Source of the DNA: Prunella strophiata
Taxonomy: Eukaryota; Chordata; Aves; Passeriformes; Prunellidae
Assembly (NCBI GenBank): GCA_036583965.1
Contig: JAZBQD010000014.1
Span: 68,461,835-68,525,834 of the forward strand
DNA: 64,000 nucleotides
Reading direction: 5' to 3'
The notes beneath the pieces were generated by a model. It made no database searches. It was not told the DNA's origin and saw nothing but the letters and a program-made list of their open reading frames with translations. A program made the position numbers and the translations under genes. Positions 34,690 through 47,500 of the stretch are shown here, one piece after another (position 1 is the first letter of the stretch; every line of letters starts with the position of its first letter).

Positions 34690-36975
34690 AGATACGTAGT
34701 ACAAATAAATCCTATTCCAACAGGGATAAAAAAAGCTGTGGGAAATGTAAACATCAAGGCTTTAGAGTGAGAATAACTCAACAGGAATACTAAGCAGTAA
34801 AGAAATGACACATACACTCTATCTTGAAACAGAAAACTAGACCAAAACCTCCTCATGTCTTCTGACTTATAAGGAAAGGATCCATCCCATTTGGCTTTTG
34901 TCATATGCCATGTAAGCATCTGTAGTTAATCTGGTCAATCTGGGCATTGTTAATGTCAATGTAGAGAAACAGGTCAAGACCCTGAGTCATTTTACCTGTA
35001 TATGTACATAAATAACTATATATGTCTGTGTGTGTATAACTAAATACATATTCACATACATATATTACAGAATAATAAAATAGGTATAATTATATATAAT
35101 ATATATTTATTATTATATATATAGGCAATAGGGTGAGATGAACTGCTCTCTAAAGGGACTTGTTCCTCCCCACTGCCTGCCTCAAACACAGATACATGCA
35201 TTCAGCCAGGTGAAACCCATCTTCCCACCTGAGTGTGGCTAAAAGAGGCAGAAGAATATCCAGACATTGCAAAATCCAAAATCCCAATAATATAAGAACA
35301 TGTCAAGTATTATGTGTGCTTGAGCCTGTCCTCAGATGCCTTTGTGCTGGGCTCTCTCACTCTCTGCAGCTACAAAAGGAGCTGTCAAATTAATCAGCTG
35401 CCACGATCTGCAGCATCCCTGTCTGAGCTGGAGGAATGATGTAGGAACTGTCATGGAAGGCACAAATCCAAAATAATTGGGAAGAGGGGAGTGATGAGGA
35501 ATGCATGTACATAGTAAACCATATGGGAATCCAGTCAGATTTTCAGCTGCAGTGCAGGGGGTGAAGGGGTCTAATTTCCAAGGGGAACAATTTGAGGAGA
35601 AAAGTGTGCCTGCGTTTGACCCACCTGGGTGGTGACGAGGCAGGGGACATCAGGTGTCCAGCTAAGCTGCTCTGTTTGTGGGGAGGATGATGTGTGGGCT
35701 GAAATGACAGTGGCACCATTTAATGTGCTTGGGAGAATGGTCCATATGTACTCCTGGTGGCTTGGGAGGGGCTGCAGTTATATTAGAAATACATCTGCTG
35801 CGTGGTAGGAGGAGGAGAAGAAGTGGGTTTGGGAAGCAGTTTCAGGCAGGGCTCTTTCCCAATCAGTCAGTGATGAGGTGCAGTCCTCCTACCAACACTC
35901 TGTAGGTGGAAAGTCATGCTGTCCCCATAAGAGTTAGGCTGTAACATCTTCTGCCACCTTCACACGTTGGATTTGAGTGTCCAGGCTTCCTCCTCGTTTG
36001 CCACTGCTGGTCTTGGGGTCGCTGGTACAATCTGGTTTCTTCTGTGGCAAGTCATTAATTTAATGAGTTTGCCTCTGAATGCCACAATTCCCTGAGAAGT
36101 GTTCCCTACAACAGGAAAAACACTTTACTGCAGGTGGGAAAAAGCAGGTTTTCTATGGCTTCTTCTATATTTACTATGAGAAACAACAGAGTATTTTTTG
36201 CAGAAGACACCATTTAGGGTCTCAGTTACTCTTTCATTTGTCAGTTGCTGTTTCATCTGGCATTGGCTATTTCACCTTTGTTCCACCACAGAGCCAGTAA
36301 AATGTAGATTATTTTTGACACTTTCTCACATAGCATATTTTCAGAAATCCTACAATGGCCCAGGTAATCTGCACCATGGTTGACTATCTTCACTAAAGCA
36401 TGCTTCAAAGCATTGCTTACACTTTATATGGTTTTGTCCAGCCATGAATTGACAAAAAAAATCCACTTCTAATGGTTCATGAGGTCCTCCCTTCCCACTT
36501 TTCAAGAAAAATTCCCATTCAGCTAAGAAGTATCAGTAATTAGTAAGGAACATGAAGAGAAACAGGGATGAGGATTAGCAAATAGAGAGGAGAAGAGGAG
36601 AATTCCCAAAAGTTAAATAAGGACATCTTGGCTTAACTTGGCTGGGGAGCCTGTGAACAGGAACAGCCTTGGTGCATCTCAGTGTAGTAACAGAAAGAGG
36701 GAGGAGGCCAGACTGAAATAAATCTGAAGTACAAAGTTGTCATGACACAACTCTGAAATTAGGGGGATGAAGGAAACAGAATTACGTGGTTGTGGTGGCA
36801 GATGCTCCCCCAGACTTCCCACAGTTTGGCCAGAGAGAAAAAGACTGATTGCATAATCTCTCTGAAACAATGTATTTGCATAGTTAACTTTACTTTTCAC
36901 ACAGAATTAATCTCCCACCCATTATTTGAACATGCCATTCTCAGTTCCACAGTGTCTGGGACAAAGACTGCTTTT
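34690..36975. other. Intergenic sequence with AT-rich simple repeat
   Basis: No coding exon is supported. At about 35010-35126 there is a TATATA/TGTGTG-rich simple repeat ending in TATTATTATATATATAGG. The rest is unassigned. Confidence 0.55.
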
Positions 36976-36977
36976 TA

Positions 36978-37145
36978 GAATTACAGAATGATTTGGGTTG
37001 GAAGGGATCTTAAAGCCCACTTCATTCCATCCCCCTGCCATGGGCAGGGACACCTTCCACTATCCCAGGTTGCTCCAAGCTCCATCCAACCTGGCCTTGG
37101 ACACTTCCAGGGATGAGGAGTCCACAACCTCTCTGGGCAACTTGT
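36978..37145 (-). mobile_element. Short CR1 3' fragment
   Basis: It reads AATTACAGAATGATTTGGGTTGGAAGGGATCTTAAAG and continues through TTCCACTATCCCAGGTTGCTCC to CTCTGGGCAACTTG, a minus-strand CR1 tail. Confidence 0.9.
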
Positions 37146-38400
37146 TATGAGATTTTTTGATTTCAAAAGCTCTGATTCCTCCTTTTTTTTTTTTGTGCCA
37201 GGATTTAACAGCTGAATCAGACAATCCCAAAATCCAGGGTCATATTCAACACCAAAGAAGATGTCCATAAATCTAAGCAGTGCAATGGGGAGAGGTTGAT
37301 CCAGTTGATAACTCTTCCACCTCTACAGATTTTTTTTTGTTAGATTTCATGTTTTCCTCATTCTGTCCCACTTACCTTATTGTCTGCTTGGTGAGTCACA
37401 CAAAGGCAGTGGGAATGATAAGCAGAACTAACCAGATGGCAGGAAAACCTGAAAATCAAAATGGTTAGCACCTGGAGTTATCTTAATTATTTACTCCAGC
37501 TGGGAAAAACAGGCAAGATTAGGGATAGAGTCTCATCTTGCCTCTCTGCCCCGAGACAGGAATTTTTCCATGTTTCCCCATTGCTCCCAGGACCCAACCA
37601 ACTAGAGATTGACCACAGTCAAATAACCAGGGACTACTGAGGTTGTGGTCTCTGGAGTAGTTTGTAAAATTCCTCCTTCCCTTCCTTCATCTCATTCCAG
37701 TATTCCTTCTCACCATAATGTGGACTACAGTTTTCAACAGGCTCCAGCTGGAATAAAGAGCCCTTGTGTAAAGTCTTGAGCATATGCACAGTAAAACACA
37801 ATTTCTATTTCATCAGCTAATGGCTGAATGGAAGATGGGGAAGGAGGAGAAGAAAACCTCTTCAGACTGATCTAAATGCTCTGGTTTAGCTGTGAAGAAA
37901 TGTTCTATTTGCCCATTTTTTTTTTCATTCCTTTGAAAATGTGAAAAAAAACCCTCAGCATTTAAATATTTACATTTTTTTCTGTTTTTTTTTCCAGTTG
38001 AAGTGATTCACTGAATTCACAGAAAGTCTCAGAGAACAATCTGAAAATGGCTCCATTAAACAAATGGAATTTTGGTTGATCAGTTTACTTTTACATTCCT
38101 TACGAATATTTGAAAACTTCTTTATAAAAGCTTAAGTGCTTAAACAATCCTTTTATGCTGTCTTTACTAATTTCTCACACAATACATGGGTATAGATTTG
38201 TCTTGCAACGTATTTAGTAGCTCTTCTAACAGAAATGGATCTCCTTAGAATAGAACAACAAACTGAAAGACCAACTAAGTGCTCTGGGTGGTGGAGTGAA
38301 GTCTTTAATAAAACAGCATACCTGTCACTGGCAGTGTCCCTGATGAGGAAGGGAAAGAGGGCAGAATATTCAAACCTACGAAGAGAGAGAAATTCTTGAT
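37146..38400. other. Sequence 3' of IL2RA
   Basis: Part of this stretch is probably the IL2RA 3' untranslated region, since the stop codon is at 38408. A possible small exon is framed by TCTCTCTTCGTAG and CAG-GTATG at about 38323-38377, but I could not connect it in frame. No clear polyadenylation signal was identified. Confidence 0.4.
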
Positions 38401-38407
38401 TTTTGTA

Positions 38408-38510
38408 TCAATTTGCTCTTCTGATGAAGAGCACCAGAGCAGTGATGAGGACAGTCAGACCAAGAGCCAGCTCATTCCAGCACCAAGGGTGGAGTCTGAC
38501 AGCTTGCCCT
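38408..38510 (-). CDS. IL2RA: IL2RA transmembrane exon (probable last coding exon)
   Basis: After an acceptor TTCTGTGCAG one frame encodes a hydrophobic helix ALGLTVLITALVLFI followed by RRAN and a TGA at 38408, i.e. a membrane span with a very short basic cytoplasmic tail. This fits the short tail of IL2RA. The incoming phase would be 2, whereas sushi 2 leaves in phase 1. Confidence 0.6.
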
Positions 38511-41500
38511 CTGCACAGAACATTTAAAAATCACCATGTTTGTTCCTTGGCCATCAATAGATCTTTCCAGCCTGGATACCAATGTATCTGCTGACCTGAT
38601 ACCCGTTAATAGTGGCCATGAAGTGAACTGGAATGGGATCCATCTACAATCTTTACTTCATATAAGACTAGAAGGATGACTTTCAAGGTGCCAAGCTAGT
38701 ACTTGGAAACATGGTTTCAACCACGACCTGTTTTTGCCCAAAAATATAAGCTAAACTTCCCTGGTGCAAGAAATTAATTGTATTTCTCTCTTACCCTGAA
38801 AAGGAAGCTCAGAACTTGCCCCTATATGGGGCAAGATTTTTAACAAGATGTCCTGTAATAGTGGTTTCTTGATAAATTTTTTGCTGAAGGAGAACTGAGA
38901 AAGTTCCAGCCTCATTACAGACATTAGATCATAACAAATGCAAAGGCAACACTTTAGAGGAATAAATATTTGGTGCTCTATTTTGCAAGGACCTGACCTT
39001 GCTGAGGTTTCAGAGCATTTTGCAGGAAACTGGAATTACTGTTTTGTTGAATTAAAAGCCGAGGGGGCTTTTGTTATCCAGTCCCATGTTTTTCACAATC
39101 ACAATTTTAAAATCTTGAAATATTTCTAATTTTTAAATATATGTAATTTCATTAGGCTGTATTATTTTCTAGGACTGGTTTGTCGATGGGCTATGTCTAT
39201 CACAGCAAGAAATTCTTTAATCCTGATAGCACCAAGTGAAACTTTCAGTGGTATCATTCTGTACCAGGAACACTGTGAACCAGGCACCACAGGGGAATAG
39301 ATCTATGAAATAGGGGAGAAAGTCCTGGGCTGATGCTGAAACAGTGTGTGTGCAGTGGTCTGGTATGGTCACAAGGGCTGGAATGGCAAAATAGGCTGAA
39401 TTTCTCACTGACAGCCATTCATTTTACAGAGATAAAAGCCACAGCAAACTTTCACAAAGCAGAAATCTGTACATCTTCCTGGAAATGTGTGGAGTTTCTC
39501 CCATCATTAGGGATACTTATTTCATGGTTACTTCCCAAGGGATTGAGTGAAGGAATCTGTCTGTGTACATGATCATCATTTCAGTGGTAAGTTACATTTA
39601 ACTCCTAATCAATACTATTTCTTTTGTGGGCTTTAATATAGGTATCTTGATACAGTGCACTGTTTTATGCTATGCTATAATCTGCTACTAGTTCTTTTAG
39701 TTTTATAGTGCATAGTAAGTAATTCTAATGAAGATCTTCTGTCAGTTACCTCCTGTTCATTTGTCTTAATAAACAATTCCTTTTTATATAAATACATCTG
39801 ATTTGTCATCAATAGAACTTGCAGGACAGAGTGATTCCTTAAATTTAAACTGTTGACAGAATCTGAGGCTAAGGAAGGATTTGCCTTCATTTCAGCCCCT
39901 TTCTGTGAAGGTGTTTAAATACACAAGGGAGTTCTTTCTTCCCCTCAGTGGCAGGGCTTCTTTAGTAAACTTTTTCAAAGCTCCCACTCTCCCCACGACA
40001 GCTGGGGGGTCTGAACCCCACGTGAGCAGGTCAGGACATTGATGTGGTGTAATCCACAACCATCTTACCTGGCCCAATGGTCTGTGGTGGCCACTGGTTG
40101 CTGTCATTGGTGCATTTCATATCAAGGGGGGTCCAGAAGATTGTGCCGTTCTCCTCCTTGCACGTCCTGCTGCCAAAGGTGGGGGGTCTCTTATCATAAC
40201 CTGCCTGGCATTTGAAATGTAAGACTTGTCCCACGTAATGCTGCTGGGGCAGCCTTATGGAGGCATGTGGAATAGTCTTGGGAGGACCACAGAAATCTGT
40301 GGGAGCACAAGGCAGCACACGGTTAAAGCAGACAGATTTTGCATACTGCTTCTGTTCTTGAAAATCTTGTGTTCTTAGAAAATATAGACAGGATATAGCA
40401 AGCCTTTCTAACTCTTGGTTAGGATATAAAATACTCATTTGCTTACACCATATCATTTATTCAGCCAAGATATTACAGAAATTGTTTCTTTCCCTCTGTC
40501 TGCAAAGTAATTAAATATTATTCACCATTTTTACACTACTTCCATGGAAATCAGCAGGAGAAGTATTGAATGAGCTCTTATTTACCTTTTTGTTTGGACT
40601 CTGAAAGGTCTTCTTGCTTCTGGTGTGCAGGGCTCCTTGGTTCTCTTTCTGGCTCCTGAGTAAGCTCTAACTCCATCATGGGAGCCATTGACGACAAATT
40701 TTTCTCATCTGTGGAGAAGTTACATTTGTTGAGTTACAGCAGGACAAATATCAGAACAAAGTGCCAGAGCACCCAAGCTTCTAGAGGTTGGATAAAACTG
40801 CTCCAAGTTCTAACTTTAAAAAATGAGCACAAAAGATCTTTTGTTAATGCCCAGATTTGTTTTATACCAAGTAACACACAGAGGAGAAATATCTCTATGT
40901 ATAGAAAAAAAACCAACACTCACTCACCAAAGCATTTAAATGGTTGGTATTTCCAAACAGCACCCTGCTGCTCACTCTTACACCGAATTCCTGGGTATGC
41001 ACTAGCTATTCTGCCATAGCCAGGGTCACACTCATAGTACAGTTTGGTCTGTGGTGGGTACATCTCAGCAGTAACATCAGCAAATTCAGTTGGTTGAAAA
41101 CGTGGGCATAGACCTGCAAATAGAAAGCCTGAGAATCAGGGCAGCCTGGCATTTTACCTTATGCATCAAGGACTGCCCTATTCTCAATACCAGACATGTC
41201 CAGCAGATGGACAATATGGAACATTTTCTTAATGAAGAATCTTTATTATCAACATTTTCTTAATGAAGCTGTACATAATCATTTTGGAGAGCAGCTACCC
41301 ACACCAGAGTGTGAACCCTCAGTCTATGGAGTGAGGTACAATAGGCAAAAGTAAGCAATTAAAAGTTGCAATCATCCATAAGCAAACATTAGGAATGGGC
41401 ATAGACTCTCAGTTCTGTCTGAGGACACCAAAGAGCAGCTTACTGTGAAATAAGTTTGCAAACCTAAATATAACTTGTCCCAAAACAAGGACGTGAAGTG

Positions 41501-44500
41501 TTGTGTCATCAGCAAATCATATCTAAATATACTTCTCAATCAGTTGGAATGAATTAAGTTAGATCATTTCAGTGCACTTGAAAAGCCTGCTCAAGCTGAG
41601 CTGGGGACCCAGAGGTTGATAAAGGCACTACTTAATGATTATTTAAGGCCTAAAGACTGAGAAATTAAAGGATCAAATAGTCTGGTTGCACCAGGCCTGG
41701 CACTTTGAACTTTGGGTGCATGATCCATGGCACTTTACGCTTATGCACAACACTAACAGCTATCAGGAGTGAAATTTCTTAGTCATCATATCCTCACATT
41801 TTCTGCAGCCATAATTAATGCAGCCTTAGCAACCAGCAGGAATGACTGCGAAAGGCCCTCGAGTCCCTGATAGCTGTTCATCATTTGGTGTCTGCCCTTG
41901 ACTCCCAAAGTGCTTTCTCCTTGAAAGACCAACAGCAACTCAGCCTGTGACTCCCATCCCCATTCCTGTAATGCCCTTTTCTTTCATTTCCTCACTTTGA
42001 TATTTTCTGCCCTTTTTACTTTGCAATGTCTTGCTGCTTAGTAAGTCACAAAGTTTGAAGAAGGCAACACAAAAAGTATGTGAGCAGTTTAGCAGCTAAT
42101 CTGCATTAGGGTTGTTTCAATCCCCTAGTACCTTTGTATTGTCAAAGGATTTGCCTTGTAAACTACATCACACTGTGGCTTTGAGAGAAGCGACTGCACC
42201 CGAAATAGTTAACCACATGGTTTACCACAGGCTGTCAGGGTGATTAAAATTAAAGAGTTATCAGATCAGCAGCAAGTTGAGATCATGTACTCTCACTTTC
42301 CCTGAAAGCTAAAAGCTTGTTTCCCTCAAGACTTCAAAAGCCTCTTTGAAGCAGATTGCAGATCTGAATCTCAGCATAAGGCACTCAAACCTACAACTCA
42401 TTAGTCTCTTCTTAAGAAAACCCACAACATTTAACCGACTCATCATAAAGGGCAAACATTCTTTTAATTGATGATCAGATGTTGGGTTCTTCAGAACTTG
42501 CACACATCAGACAGGGGCTGTACAGAAATGGTGCACTTGGGAGATGGTGAACATCCACATGGCAGCTGGATGGCACACGACCTTCCTTGGATGCAGCCTT
42601 TTGATTTCATCCACATTGCTCAAGCTCTTGTCTTCTCACATCTAAATAACTGCAGTATCTTCTGTGACCTTTACAAACATATTCCTTTCTCCCATCCAGA
42701 AAGAATTTTGGAAGAGGAATTTCCCAGGTTCTGTTGTGACCTTGTGCCTGCCTCCCTTTGACTTTTAACTGCTTCATTGTCACATAAAATATTTTGCTCC
42801 TATTTTCAAGAACCTTCTCCTTTGCAACCATCACAACTTTTTAAAACATTGGCTTCTCCTCCCATACTTCTCATCAATGTGTTTGATCAAAATCATCAAC
42901 TTTTGGGTTTATTGTTGTACCAGTCCTCACACTGGGAGGAGCCGTGAATGAATACAGATATTGCAAAATATCCTTTGCCATGATTGCTCTTAATTGTCTC
43001 AAAATATCTTATATATCTTCAGAAGTGTTTCTCTTCATGTGGTTTTTACTCCTCTTTCTAGAAAAAGTAGGCACTCAGCATGTAACCCATGCACCCTCCT
43101 GCCAGGCAGTTTTAGGAGTGAAAAGGTCCCCTCTGAGCCTCCTTTTGTCCAGGCTGAGCTCCCCCAGACCCCTCAGCCTTTCCTCACCAGACCCTTCCCC
43201 AGCTCCACTGCCCTCTGGATCTGTCCCAGCATCTCCATGTCTTTCTTTGGTTTCATGTCATGGCACCTCCTGGAATAGTTTGGGAAGACTGCAGAGAGGA
43301 TGCAGACCTGGTGAGGTCTGGACCATACTGACCTCTGGAGTGACTTGTGCCTAAAACTTCATTCCATCTTTGTGCTCAAGGAAACTACATGGTTTGCCCC
43401 TAAAAAAATCAACATCCTTGCTGTGTGAGTGGTAAAATAGCCAAGGGATTGGAAGAATCCCGGGAGTAGGATATGGCAGGGTAGATTTTTTCCTTCACCA
43501 TTTTCTGACTTTTTACATTTTAGGGAAGATTAACTTTGTTTTTTTTGGGGTTTTTTTGTTGTTTTGCACCTTGTTGGTAATTAGGCTATCAACTTGTTTG
43601 AGTTGGTGTGATATGAAAATAACAATCTTTTAAAAGGCCAGCACATGTGGGCATAACTTGCCTCACAGCCTTGGTGACCTAGTTTTGCACAGCCCTGCTT
43701 TCCCTGTATTCTGCATCCCTTCTCAGCTGCTCCAGGATTGCATTCCTGCTGTTACAGCTTTGAAATACTGCCCTCACATTACCTTGAGATGTCTTGGTGT
43801 TTTGTTTGCCTCCTCATTTTGCCTCTGCACATATTTTTGTCCCCATGACTATTTCCTTCTCTTGCTATCCTGATGTCCACTGTTCTCTCATTCCTTCATT
43901 CACAAAATTCATCAGCCCCTACCAACTATTCTCACTTCCCACACCCCAAAAGTGTGCTGGGACTCCATTTCTCTGCACTTAGAGGTAGTAAATGGGCTAA
44001 ACAGAGAGGCTGGTGAATTGTGTTCATGGGGATTTAGCCCTTCTGTCAGTTGCAGAATTATGAGAACACTTAGCTCTCCTAAGGCAGATGGGAATTTCTG
44101 TTTCTCCCCATATTCATGGATTTTTGGTGCCTACAGCATTTGTGGAAATTCTGGAGGTGGTTTCAATTATTATGATGGAGTGGATGGAGACAAATCCTTG
44201 GAATTAGAAGGAGATTTGTGTATTGAGACAATAGACAGCCATGAAACATTAAAATTAAAAAGTAGTTATTGATTCTGCTGGAGTGCTCCCTAAAGTAGGT
44301 TTGAACATTTTTTTGAGACCTGCAAGCCTTGTCATCTGAGCCAACAGATATGTGTGAGCTGGGCTGTCTGATGCCATTTGAGATGTCTCAGGGCATCTGG
44401 GATTTCCACAGGAGCTGTCAGATATCAGACAGTAGATACTGGAGGGAAAGAAACCCAGCATCTAAATCAGCATCAGTTCTCTCAGGTTTCTTCCCTCACG

Positions 44501-47500
44501 TTTCCCATTCAAGTATGTTACTCACCCAACCATAAAACTGCTCTTGGTGGGTGTGCTGGCAGTACCAGGCTTCATGAAACCCTCCCTCCTGTTTCTCTTC
44601 CACGTCTGAGTTGGCAGAGCAGTGAGAGATGAGGCTCTAAAACACCACCTTTAGTCCACAAGAAGTGAGTGTGGAAAATTTGTAACAGGTATTTTTAGTG
44701 CTAGGTGAAACACAGACAGTGAGTCATGCCACATTAACCTAAACTCAGAACTTCCTCTGTCACGTGGCTGTGTGTCACCAGCACTGACATTACTCTGATC
44801 TCAGGTTAAAGCAGCAAGGTGCAAAAATATGATGATTTTCCCCTTACTACAAAGGCAGTAGGATGGGATTGGTAGGAAACTGGATGCTCTGAAGTTTTGG
44901 GCAGAAGCAGTGGAAGAAACCAGGCACTGCACACACCTGCCCAGTTCAGAGATGAAGAGCACCTCTCCCCAGAGACACCAACAAATCAAAGCAGGCCAAA
45001 ATGAAGATGCTTCCCCAGCTGTGCCTGAAAAGCTAAATCAGCCCTGGGGATTTATGTGCTGTGTGAAACTGGGCTCTCTAAATGGTGCAGTCTCATGAAG
45101 ATGAAACTGATACAGGCAAAGCAAAGGAATTGATACCAACAACAGGACTGAAATGGTAATGAACTTTTTCTAACTTCAAAACTTATTCCCAAGGGATCCT
45201 TTAACAAGTGAGCCTCAGCTCTGCAGGATTCTTTCCCCCATTAATGTCAGTTATTACTTATGTGAATTTGTAAGATGGGAACAGATTCCAGACGTAGGGT
45301 TGGGGTACAGACCTCAACTTTATTGTAATTTGCCTGTGAGATTATAATTAACTGTACCTTAGATTATAGAGAAATTATCTTAAAAAATAATTTGAGTGAT
45401 AGTGATTCTGCAGTGTAAGTGACAGAAATACAGTGCAGACAAAATGACCAGGCACAAGTTTTAATACAAACAGCAATGGAGGAGAGACCAGCCTTGGGGG
45501 GATGGAGGTGGGTTTGAATATTGCCAGCAGTGGAGAGGAAGAATGTCCTGTTCTAAGGATCAGGCAGTTCAGTCCCTGCTGAGTTTGCTGTGCCAGATGT
45601 CTCTGTTCAAAAAACAGTGGAAAATAAAGTGGAATATGAACTGTAAGGAGCTCTAGGACCACAGAAAACTGGGTTTGGGAGAAATGCACTTCTCTTACCT
45701 CTTGGCTTAATCCCTGCTGACCAGCTGTTTGCCATTGACCTAGGCAGTGGAATCTAATGCAAAAATAAAAAATCTACATACAGCAAGGCTAGAGCAGATT
45801 GCACAGTGGACTAAGCTTTTTCATGCTAAGCATAACTTAGCCTCAGGAATGTATGTGCCTTCTTAGTCCCTTCTATGAGAAGTGGAGTTGGGCAAACCTC
45901 TCTAGAGCACAACAGACACCTAATTTACCTTATCCTTAAAAGCCTTAAGGTGCTTCTTTCTTTTTACCTTTCTTACCTTTCTTTTTACATTCTTACATGC
46001 TGTACATTGATAATCAGACTGGTTTACCTCATGCACTGATGGATCTCACACCTGCCCTAGCAGAGAGGCTGGGCTGTGGACTCAAAATATGGAATTGGAA
46101 GAGGGAACATTAGCAAAGAAGGAAGAGGGAGGAAAACTAGCCTGGGCACAGTGTCCTGCATACAAAGTGCACTAAGTAAAGAATGGGGAACATTTGTTTT
46201 TGTTCCTGAGTGTTTATAACAACCTTGGTTCTGTGGTAAAGCTGCAGAGCTCAGACTCTCTAAATGCAACCACAGCACATGGTTTTGTAGCAGAACACAG
46301 AGCCAAGTTTTGAGAATATCCTACGTGAAAGCCTTGTTTTGGTGTGTGACACTTCTGCTTAAATAGACAATCTCAGTAACATACATGTCCTTTATTTTCA
46401 TCTAAATAGAAACAGAAATTGTCTTTTTAAACAGCAGCAGAGATACAGATTCTTTCCTTTGTCTGGAACTTTCTCAGCCTTGCCTTTTGTAAGGCTGAAA
46501 GGGCAGTGGAGAATATCCTCTCTGAAAATAATTGAATAGTCTGACAAGTGTGTGTCCCAGTCATGGGAAAGTGGGAAAAAAAAAAAATGTCTAGTGGGGG
46601 AATTTTGATTTTAAATATGCCCTAAGGACTCATCTCACCTGACTTAGGAACTTAGCATGGTCATGAAACTTTGCCCTGGAGATCTCAAAAGCGGAATGGA
46701 AATTTTCTGCACATGAACATGATTTTTCTGATATCATGCATGAAGTGTTTTTCCACATAGAGAGGGTTATGTATTCTTTATGAGAGGGCTCACACTTTAC
46801 AAATCAAGAAAAAGCAGCAGGTGACTGAGTGCTGCTCCCCTGGCAGGGGCTGAGTCAAGTGAGAAAAGTCATGGAAGGACTTTGGAAATGTGAGTTTTTG
46901 GGGAAGCATGGGAGGAGATGGAGCAAAGAGCTCAGTGAGCCACGTTGTTCCAAATTCAGGACCAAGGCCAGGGAATGGAATCCGTGGGTAGAAAATATCC
47001 AGAAGCTGGGCTTTGAGGATAGCATTAATGCAACAGGGGAAACAGAGCAGGGAAAGCTGAACATTGAGGAGGTAGGGAGACCAAAATAACAACACTCTAA
47101 TGCAACAGTGAGCAAAGTCAGAAGCAGTGGCTTTCTAGAAATAGATAAAGAGTAGATTTTTTAATGCAATAAAAGGAAACAGGACATAACATCTCACCTC
47201 TGATGAGGTGGGAAGACAATTCCTCCAGCTAAAGAAGCAGGTACTGCAGGTCTCTGTCTGTAATATCTGCTTTTCCTCAGTAGGATCACACTTTTAAAAC
47301 ATTTTTTTAGCATTTTTTTTACTTGTAGCTGCATATTGAACCCTTTGTTGCTGAAGGTCACTGTAGCTGAAAGATTTATAAAGGTATTTGCTCTCTAGTT
47401 GACCTTACAAGAATCACACTTGTCTGTGTTTGACAACTTCAATGTATTCTGCATTGCATTTCAAATCCATGGGAGCCAGCACTAACATGCAAGTATAATG

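Noticed and set aside
35010..35126. Promoter or origin because of the TATA-rich stretch
   Set aside because: It is a simple AT/TG repeat with no gene beside it.
40069..41113. IL15RA instead of IL2RA
   Set aside because: IL15RA has one sushi domain; here two sushi domains with the IL2RA-type charged linker are present.
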